Below are positions 10,974 to 16,403 of a stretch of 16,403 nt of DNA, piece after piece. Origin of the DNA: Smittium culicis (lineage: Eukaryota > Kickxellomycota > Harpellomycetes > Harpellales > Legeriomycetaceae). The stretch spans positions 1 to 16,403 of the forward strand of contig LSSN01001279.1 in the NCBI GenBank assembly GCA_001970855.1. Direction: 5' to 3'. The notes under the pieces are model-generated. The model saw nothing but the letters and a program-made list of their open reading frames with translations, was not told the origin of the DNA and did no database searches. Every line of letters starts with the position of its first letter. Positions within the stretch are counted from its first letter, which is position 1. A program made the translations under genes and the position numbers.

Positions 10974-11161
10974 CCCTTTCCCGGGCGGTAGTCTATTTTT
11001 GACCTACTAAATATAGCTAACTATACTCAATAATATAATATAGTCCCGATACTTAATTAATCACTGGCTAGTTGATGAATAGTATCAAATAATAAGATAA
11101 ACTATGAATTGCTGGCGAATCATTAGAGCCATAACTTTCAAAGCTATTGGACAGAAAATGA
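10974..11161 (-). mobile_element. piggyBac-type MITE copy E (about 187 bp, one end decayed)
   Basis: TTAA at 10970-10973 precedes CCCTTTCCCGGGCGGTAGTC, the best-preserved right terminus of the family, here in reverse orientation. The interior matches copy B (atatagctaactatactcaa; tagtcccgatacttaat; gcgaatcat). The other end is degenerate (gacagaaaatga where gacgggaaaggg is expected), but falls at the length predicted from copies B and D. Confidence 0.65.
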
Positions 11162-11554
11162 CGTTGGTAAAAAGCTAAATCCAACCAACTGATCTTACTT
11201 TGAATTAGTTAATTATAGGTCGCGTCAATATAGTAGCCTGATTTAGATAACCTGGCTAATATTGCTACTTTTTTTTATACACGCGGTAAGATTAGTTTCT
11301 AGTAATATTTGCTGTGAAGACAGCCAATAGAAAAACCTTAATTACTTTTTATCCCATTTATGAATTGCCGGATAAAAAAACCCCTCGTTATATTACAAGT
11401 TGAAATAAAATATTTAGTAGCATGATTCGAACATTTGTATAGTGATTTTTATGCTCAAATCGATAGTATCAACGCAATAATTTAGTGCTATCGGGGTTAA
11501 ATTATTGCCATTATATTAAACTTGCTACAGTAAGTTGGCTAGTATTGGCGAACC

Positions 11555-11655
11555 TTCCACATAAATGGGTTAACCTATTTAATAATATAATTGTACTTTC
11601 CACATAAATGGGTTAACCTTTTTAATAATGTAATTGTGCCTCCGACATAAATGGG
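11555..11655. repeat. 43-bp tandem repeat, about 2.4 copies
   Basis: The block ttccacataaatgggttaac recurs at 11555 and 11598, with a shorter diverged third start (tccgacataaatggga) at 11641. The period is 43. Each full copy contains the palindrome GGTTAACC followed by an A/T-rich tail (tttaataatataattgt). It lies about 0.7 kb before the GH3 gene; no function is evident. Confidence 0.9.
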
Positions 11656-12042
11656 ATATATCTATTCCTTAAAAAAGGGGGTAATATAGATTATTTGTGA
11701 GGAAATTGGCAAATGGCGGCATTCCTGTCCATAAATGGAAGGGCAAATAAATATAGTGGTTGGCTAGCAGTAGAAGGGTTTGGTAATATCAATAATAAGT
11801 CATAGCGAATGGTGGGATTTTCTATTCGGCGTTAAATCGTTTAGAAATCGTAATATTTATACTTATCGCAGTCTGGCAAATAAAGGTCTGTTTCAAGTTT
11901 GGGCCTTTTTTTCGGCCTAAATAGTTTCAAGCCCGAATAATTTTGCGTGTTTGAAATTGCTAAGCCCGAATAAATGCCATACTTGGGATACTTTACTTAC
12001 TTTTTCAGGGGTAAGCGCTGAATAAAATTTACTGTTTAGGCT

Positions 12043-12225
12043 ATGTTAAATCGGCAGCCAATATTCATGACGGTTTATTCGGATGATTCGATGCTAATTT
12101 CTAGGCGAGCGTGCTATTTGTCTGCTCAGAAACATCAATGCTGTAAAATTGGCAATATCATAACACAAAATGAATTAGCATACCTTAGCGAGCCAGAAAA
12201 TAAGTCTCGTTATCTTATGGGCTAA
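12043..12225 (+). other. Short ORF of 60 codons, unlikely to be a gene
   Basis: It encodes MLNRQPIF...SRYLMG with no recognised domain. The segment TVYSDDSMLIS faintly resembles the YxDD motif of reverse transcriptases, but nothing else of such an enzyme is present and no repeat ends flank it. The ORF is less A/T-rich than the sequence around it, which is the only reason to list it. It could be a degraded transposon piece, an upstream exon, or chance. Confidence 0.2.
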
Positions 12226-12326
12226 ATGGAGTAATTATGGATGAAACAGACTTTTGATGAAGCACAATAATCTTAAAAAGTTAAGTAGTTTAGTAAAAGA
12301 TAATTGTGATACCCATTAAAGTTTAA

Positions 12327-12334
12327 TATAAATA
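12327..12334 (+). promoter_or_regulatory. TATA-like box of the GH3 gene
   Basis: TATAAATA lies 70 bases before the ATG at 12397, preceded by A/T-rich sequence. If transcription starts some 30 bases downstream, the 5' UTR is very short and the small uORF at 12350 may fall outside the mRNA. If initiation is further upstream the uORF is included. This is a motif match only. Confidence 0.45.
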
Positions 12335-12349
12335 CGAGGAGTTTCGCAT

Positions 12350-12391
12350 ATGTGGTACTCGATATTAAGATATTTATTTATAACTTTATAA
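12350..12391 (+). CDS. Possible 13-codon upstream ORF of the GH3 gene
   Basis: ATG at 12350 reads MWYSILRYLFITL and stops with TAA at 12389-12391, five bases before the GH3 start codon and in another frame. If it is within the transcript it could lower translation of the enzyme. The nearby TATA-like box leaves its inclusion in doubt, and short ORFs are common by chance. Confidence 0.25.
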   Translation: MWYSILRYLFITL

Positions 12392-12396
12392 TAAAG

Positions 12397-14307
12397 ATGA
12401 AGCTCTCAGCAATATTCTCTGTATCAGTTGGTCTAGTAGCTCTTGTTAGTGCTGCTGACTACACAAAAAAGTCTTATGATAACTGTGTAAAATGCGGTAG
12501 TATTGCTTGCATTGTATCTAAAATGACTCTGGAAGAAAAAATCACTCAAAAAATGATGCCTGATCTCCGTTTCTGGAAGGTAGGTGACTGTAATGCCACC
12601 CAAGCTCCTGTCACCACTCTATTCCCAGAGCTCCAAGATATACATGCCCAATACAAGTTCGGAGGTGTAATTTTGTTCGCTGAAAACGTGCCCCTCGCTA
12701 ACCAAACTACTCGCCTAACCCGCCAACTCCAAGATGCAAACAGAAAAGGAAACAAGATCCCTTTGCTCATTTCCGTTGATCAAGAAGGTGGTATTGTAAC
12801 CAGACTTGGAAGAGGAACTATGTTCCCCGGAAACATGGCCATGGCTGCTACCGGAAACTCTGACTATACCTACCAGGTTGCTCAAGATATTGCCGAAGAA
12901 GTTGGTGCCGTCGGTTTTAACGTTAACTTTGGCCCAGTCGCTGATGTAAACTTAAACCCAAATAACCCTGTAATCGGTGTTCGCTCATTCTCTTCAAACG
13001 TCGATGTTGTTATCGAGCACGCAAACAAATACTATCAAGGTATCAAATCAAAAAATGTTATTTCATGCGCCAAGCACTTCCCAGGTCACGGTGATACTGA
13101 TGTAGACTCTCACTTTGGTCTACCTTTGGTCGACAAACCACTCGATGTAATCAATAAAGTCGAACTTGCTCCATTTAGATCCTTGGTATCAAACGGTATC
13201 GATATGATCATGACTGCCCACATTCAATACCCTGCTATCGATAACTCCACAATCCCAAGTTTGGTTGACGGTTCTCCAATTGTCGTTCCATCTTCTCTTT
13301 CAAGAAAGATCATCACTGATCTATTGAAAAAACAAATGAACTTTGGCGGTGTAGTTATAACTGATGCTATGAACATGGACGCCTTGCTAAAATATGTAGG
13401 CTTTGAAGAATCTCTGTCTCTTGCTTTCAGAGCCGGTACTGATATTGCCTGCATGCCTACTATTGTCAGATGCTACCAAGAGCGCGCATTCTACGATAAC
13501 CTTATTGCAAGAATCAAGAAGGATGTTAAAGATGGCCTAATCACCATGGAAGAAATCGATGAATCCGTTACCAGAATTTTGAAGCTCAAAAAGAAATACG
13601 GTCTTTTGAAATATGATGATTCCGATATCAACGAAAAAGTTTCTATTTCTGAATCCCTTGTTAACAACCCCGTTAACAAAGCCCTTGAAAAAAAAGTTGC
13701 CGAGGATGCTATTACTCTCCTTAGAAACGACCCAACCTACGGTATTCCATTTAAACCAGCTCCAACTGAAAAGGTTCTATTCCTAACTACTGATAACACC
13801 CAAAATGCCGCCGTCGATAGATACATTAGAGAAATAGGAGTCAACGCTATTATTTCCACCGCCAACTACAACAGCGCAGTATATAACTCTACCTGGGAAC
13901 CACTTATCGACAATGCTGACTACATTGTTTTACACTCTCTTGTTACTAAAAATACTCCTGCCATTGATGGTGGTGATGTTTTCGTTGAAGATAAATCGCC
14001 AAACACCTGGGCCTTTACTTTCCCACAAAATGTCCTTAAGCGCGCTCTAGACAAGAAGAAGAAGATGGCTGTTGTCTCCTTGAGAAACCCATATGATGCT
14101 GCCAACTTTGAAACCGCACCAGCTGTTCTTTGCGCTTATGGATTCAAAGGAATCCTTAATGACGTCTATGGCCAACCAAACATCCCTGCTGCCATCTCAA
14201 CCATTTTCGGTAAGAGCAGTCCAAAAGGAAAACTTTCTGTTGATATCTTCTCTATCTTTAACAACCAAACCGTCTTGTACCCATTCGGATTTGGAATCAC
14301 ATACTAA
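12397..14307 (+). CDS. Secreted GH3 family beta-N-acetylhexosaminidase, bacterial NagZ type
   Basis: It is predicted to remove terminal beta-linked N-acetylglucosamine (from chitin fragments, glycans or peptidoglycan pieces) in the secretory route or outside the cell. ATG at 12397 is chosen because it opens a clear signal peptide (MKLSAIFSVSVGLVALVSA, cleavage near residue 19-20), giving 636 residues. The N-terminal barrel carries D128-QEGG, then KHFPGHGDT at 226-234, the D237-S-H239 dyad typical of NagZ-type GH3, and the nucleophile D323 in VVITDAMNM. The spacing of 84 residues from H239 to D323 equals that in the Bacillus subtilis two-domain enzyme as I recall it. The C-terminal GH3 domain covers about 430-636 and ends YPFGFGITY. 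Five or so N-x-S/T sites suit secretion. The gene has no intron and uses more C-ending codons (AAC, ATC, ACC, GTC) than the MED16-like gene, suggesting strong expression or foreign origin. Confidence 0.9.
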   Translation: MKLSAIFSVSVGLVALVSAADYTKKSYDNCVKCGSIACIVSKMTLEEKITQKMMPDLRFWKVGDCNATQAPVTTLFPELQDIHAQYKFGGVILFAENVPLANQTTRLTRQLQDANRKGNKIPLLISVDQEGGIVTRLGRGTMFPGNMAMAATGNSDYTYQVAQDIAEEVGAVGFNVNFGPVADVNLNPNNPVIGVRSFSSNVDVVIEHANKYYQGIKSKNVISCAKHFPGHGDTDVDSHFGLPLVDKPLDVINKVELAPFRSLVSNGIDMIMTAHIQYPAIDNSTIPSLVDGSPIVVPSSLSRKIITDLLKKQMNFGGVVITDAMNMDALLKYVGFEESLSLAFRAGTDIACMPTIVRCYQERAFYDNLIARIKKDVKDGLITMEEIDESVTRILKLKKKYGLLKYDDSDINEKVSISESLVNNPVNKALEKKVAEDAITLLRNDPTYGIPFKPAPTEKVLFLTTDNTQNAAVDRYIREIGVNAIISTANYNSAVYNSTWEPLIDNADYIVLHSLVTKNTPAIDGGDVFVEDKSPNTWAFTFPQNVLKRALDKKKKMAVVSLRNPYDAANFETAPAVLCAYGFKGILNDVYGQPNIPAAISTIFGKSSPKGKLSVDIFSIFNNQTVLYPFGFGITY

Positions 14308-14391
14308 ATCACTAAACAAATTTTCTAGATTTTATTTAAGTTAAACTTGATATCGAATGTAAAATAAGTAAATTTGTTAAATTCACATAAT

Positions 14392-14397
14392 AATAAA
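14392..14397 (+). terminator. Poly(A) signal AATAAA after the GH3 gene
   Basis: An AATAAA hexamer lies 85 bases beyond the TAA at 14305-14307, within A/T-rich sequence. It is the nearest exact match to the canonical signal for this gene. Confidence 0.45.
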
Positions 14398-14760
14398 ATA
14401 ATTTATTCACTATAATTCCGTACTTTAATATCTTAATCTAATGAAAAAATAATTCATAATTCTCTAGTATTTTAATACTTTTCTATTTAATTGCTCATTT
14501 CAACTCAGCTCGACTCATCTTGTTAGGGTGCTATATGCACACCTTATTTCTGAAACTTTAATCACAACTAATTATTTTTATTTATATCTGATTGTGAAAC
14601 TTAATTGGTAATATGCTTTTATAAGAGCTCCTTGAATTAGCATTATATAATTAAGCAGATAGAAGGTAATACTGCGCATAAAATTTTGTGGAATAAAAAA
14701 AAAATAGAAGCGCCATTCATTGGCTAGATATATTTTGAGAAATAGAAAAGGCCCAAAAAA

Positions 14761-14945
14761 TTATAGAATAAAAATACATTTCATTTTGCGCTTATCAATA
14801 GAAACATTGATCCACTTTTAAACCTCCATTAGCCCAGAACAATTTGAAATTATAGAATAAAAATACATTTCATTTTGCGCTTATCAATAGAAACATTGAT
14901 CCACTTTTAAACCTCCATTAGCCCAGAACAATTTGAAATTATAGA
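14761..14945. repeat. Perfect 89-bp tandem duplication before elongin C
   Basis: Copies span 14761-14849 and 14850-14938 and are identical at every base. A seven-base start of a third copy (ttataga) follows at 14939-14945. The unit runs from ttatagaataaaaatacatt to cagaacaatttgaaa. The array ends 25 bases before the elongin C ATG, so it must lie in the promoter or 5' UTR. Perfect identity in non-coding sequence implies a recent event, or an assembly artefact. Confidence 0.97.
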
Positions 14946-14970
14946 TAAATTCATTTCCGCAAATATTAAA

Positions 14971-15279
14971 ATGAAAACAGTCAGAACAAAATTGGTTAGC
15001 GGAGATGGCTTTGTATTCTACATCGATAAAGAAGTTGCGATGCAATCAGGAACTGTGAAAAGAATGATGGGCGACGATAGCGAAATGTTTTCTGAAGCTC
15101 TGAGCAACGAAATATCTTTTCCCGAAATCAGCGGGAGGATCCTACTCGAAGTTTGCAAGTACTTGACATATAAACACAAATACTCGGATACCGAAATATT
15201 TAAACAAATACCAGACTTTAACATCGAGCCTGAGCTGGCCCTAGAATTGATGATGGCTGCAGATTATTTAGATTGCTAG
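14971..15279 (+). CDS. ELC1: Elongin C (BTB/POZ-fold adaptor)
   Basis: This small BTB/POZ-fold protein bridges BC-box substrate receptors (and elongin B where present) to cullin ubiquitin ligases. In fungi it pairs with Ela1 and with Rad7/Rad16-type complexes that act on stalled RNA polymerase II or in DNA repair. The 102-residue product matches the family along its whole length: an N-terminal VSGDGFVFYI strand pair, the SGTVKRMM turn-helix, the FPEISGRILLEVCKYLTYK segment, and the conserved ending EPELALELMMAADYLDC. Human elongin C has 112 residues and yeast Elc1 has 99. The coding region is a single exon, and the start is the first ATG in a good A-rich context (attaaaATG). The 89-bp duplication lies immediately upstream. 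Confidence 0.93.
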   Translation: MKTVRTKLVSGDGFVFYIDKEVAMQSGTVKRMMGDDSEMFSEALSNEISFPEISGRILLEVCKYLTYKHKYSDTEIFKQIPDFNIEPELALELMMAADYLDC

Positions 15280-15685
15280 ATTTTTCTTGATATTTTAAGC
15301 CTTCATATACGTAGATTGAGGACTTGATGGTAAATCATCAGCATAAAATCAACTTACTTTCCAATTTAGCCTATTTCATACTTTTTAACCTCAAAATTTT
15401 TACAGAATATCAACTTTATTATATTCCAAGGTCGTAGTATTCCAAACAAACAATACCTGTTTTTCAATTGTCGCTTTTGGAAATAAAGACTATTTCGCAA
15501 TGGAAGCTATGGCCGTGGTTTCATACATTCTCTGTTTATTCTCGCTCTTATATTTCATTACACATTTAAAATAAAATACAAATTCATAATCTAGCCTAGA
15601 AAAGCTTAAAATATTACGAGTAAACAAAATCGCAGAATTGCTAATTGAATTCTCTCTCTCACTCTTAATAAAAAAATTTTTTTTA

Positions 15686-15775
15686 TTGGGCGAGCCAATA
15701 GGATTAGAGGATCTCTCTCTCTCTCTTAGAAAAGTTTTTCTTGGGCGAGCCAATAGGATTAGAGAATCTATAAAA
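15686..15775 (+). promoter_or_regulatory. Duplicated CCAAT block followed by a TATA box
   Basis: The block ttgggcgagccaataggatt continues with agag and occurs at 15686 and 15741, 55 bases apart and separated by a CT run. Each holds a CCAAT core (15694-15698 and 15749-15753). TATAAAA follows at 15769-15775, about 16 bases after the second. The order CCAAT-CCAAT-TATA looks like a core promoter reading rightwards, probably for the gene at 16303. That would leave a 5' leader of about 500 bases. Confidence 0.45.
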
Positions 15776-16051
15776 TTTTATTTCTTATCTACTATTCACG
15801 ACTATTCACATTCTTTTGCGCCCTTACTAAATAAAATTGACTATAACCATCAAACACGTAGTCTATCGACTTTAACTCATTAATTCAACTTTGTTATCTC
15901 TCTCTCAAAATTTTATTTCTTATCTACCATTCACTTTTTTTTACGCCCTTAATAAATAAAATTGACTATAACCATCGAACGCGGAAATAAAATTGACTAT
16001 AACTATCGAACGCGTAGTCTATCGACTTTAACTTATTAATTCAACTTTGTT
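15772..16051. repeat. 135-bp tandem duplication with an internal 37-39 bp duplication
   Basis: Copy 1 (15772-15895) and copy 2 (15907-16051) both run from aaaattttatttcttatcta to ttaattcaactttgtt. A CT run lies between them. Copy 2 carries an extra internal repeat of aataaaattgactataac and atcgaacgcg (about 15955-16014). Differences are few, so the duplication is fairly young. It lies between the putative TATA box and the next ATG. Confidence 0.9.
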
Positions 16052-16302
16052 GACCTTGCCAAGAGCTACATTTTGGTACAAATTTGGTCTCTTTAGACAA
16101 AGTTTAACTTTTGCAATTAAATTGTAAGTGCCCAAGTTTGGTGCACGGTTTTAATTAGCCAAATCGAGAAAAAAAAAGCACGCAAATCGCCGAATTTAAC
16201 GAATTTGATTATTTCGACTAATTTGCGGCACAAAAAAAAGCCTACACAAAAAAAAACTAAAAAAATAAATAAAAGCACAAAAAAACATCAATTTAATTAA
16301 CT

Positions 16303-16403
16303 ATGGTCATTAGAAAGCCGGTAAAACGTGCTAGAACCTTATTTAGCGACGTTGTGAAGGGAAATGACCCTCATTGCCTCACAAATGAGGTACAAAACAG
16401 CAA
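16303..16403 (+). CDS. Start of an unrecognised gene, cut by the window end
   Basis: ATG at 16303 opens a frame that stays open for 33 complete codons to the window edge: MVIRKPVKRARTLFSDVVKG followed by NDPHCLTNEVQNS. The start is basic (RKPVKRAR) and could include a nuclear localisation signal, but that is weak. Base composition rises from very A/T-rich flank to more balanced sequence exactly at the ATG, which supports real coding. I do not recognise the family. The possible CCAAT/TATA promoter at 15686-15775 may serve it. Confidence 0.55.
   Translation, partial: MVIRKPVKRARTLFSDVVKGNDPHCLTNEVQNS

Larger units (their letters stand above)
6346..12349. other. About 6 kb gene-free, AT-rich, repeat-rich region
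   Basis: I see no gene-like ORF here. All frames are broken by frequent stops and the few open stretches of about 60 codons are low-complexity. The region contains the TTAA-flanked MITE cluster (6563-6935, 7062-7248, 7470-7658, 10516-10702, about 10730-10868, 10974-11161), a long inverted repeat (8051-8229 with 8521-8703) and a 43-bp tandem repeat (11555-11655). Between 8704 and 10510 there is only A/T-rich sequence with scattered TTATTAGCC-like words. Around 11901-11918 there is a small hairpin (GGGCC...GGCCT), followed by a direct repeat AAGCCCGAATAA near 11930 and 11961. I see no tRNA or rRNA. Confidence 0.75.
14308..14970. other. Intergenic region between GH3 and elongin C
   Basis: No gene is visible. 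It contains a poly(A) signal for the GH3 gene at 14392-14397, A/T-rich sequence with no clear elements in 14400-14750, an ATTGG (reverse CCAAT) core near 14720, and an 89-bp tandem duplication immediately before the elongin C start (separate entry). Confidence 0.6.
15280..16302. other. Repeat-rich region between elongin C and the 3' gene
   Basis: There is no convincing gene. An AATAAA at 15482-15487 is the first exact poly(A) hexamer after elongin C, about 200 bases beyond its stop. CT-dinucleotide runs occur near 15649, 15712-15726 and 15896-15906. A CCAAT-containing block is duplicated at 15686 and 15741, a TATAAAA lies at 15769-15775, and a 135-bp tandem duplication follows (separate entries). 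The last 150 bases are A-rich, ending in the start of the next gene. Confidence 0.6.

Noticed and set aside
15638..15883. 81-codon + strand ORF and an overlapping 87-codon - strand ORF (15490-15753)
   Set aside because: Both run through CT microsatellites and the duplicated CCAAT block. The repeated residues come from the DNA repeats, not from selection on protein.

Overview
This is an AT-rich eukaryotic nuclear window, most likely from a fungus. The reasons are spliceosomal introns of 88 and 97 bp with GT...AG ends, AATAAA-type poly(A) signals, and a Mediator tail subunit and elongin C in forms that fit fungi. The A/T-rich base composition, Asn/Ser-rich low-complexity protein and a secreted bacterial-type glycoside hydrolase together suggest an early-diverging lineage such as the insect-gut Kickxellomycotina (Harpellales). 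That placement is inference only. All genes I can support are on the + strand.

Layout. Positions 1-442 are a 5' flank with four tandem copies of a 28-bp unit. Positions 443-6345 hold a three-exon gene for a protein of about 1905 residues. It has a disordered Asn/Ser-rich N-terminal third, then a beta-propeller-like region and a helical C-terminal half ending in a CxxC...CxC knuckle. I read it as Mediator subunit 16 (MED16/Sin4). Positions 6346-12396 are about 6 kb without a convincing gene. This stretch holds a cluster of about six short elements, roughly 187 bp each, starting CCCTTTCCCG and flanked by TTAA. That is the signature of piggyBac-type non-autonomous transposons (MITEs). It also holds a long imperfect inverted repeat and a 43-bp tandem repeat.

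Positions 12397-14307 encode an intronless, secreted, two-domain GH3 beta-N-acetylhexosaminidase of the bacterial NagZ type with the Asp-His dyad and nucleophile intact. Positions 14308-14970 are a flank carrying a perfect 89-bp tandem duplication just upstream of elongin C (14971-15279). Positions 15280-16302 are a repeat-rich flank with CT microsatellites, duplicated CCAAT-box blocks and a 135-bp tandem duplication. It leads to the first codons of an unrecognised gene at 16303 that runs off the window.

The genes do not form a pathway. MED16 acts in transcription, elongin C in ubiquitin ligases (and in elongin), and the GH3 enzyme acts outside the cell or in the secretory route. The most unusual items are the TTAA-flanked MITE family, the bacterial-type secreted GH3 (a candidate for horizontal transfer), the very long disordered extension on MED16, and recent perfect tandem duplications in promoter positions.
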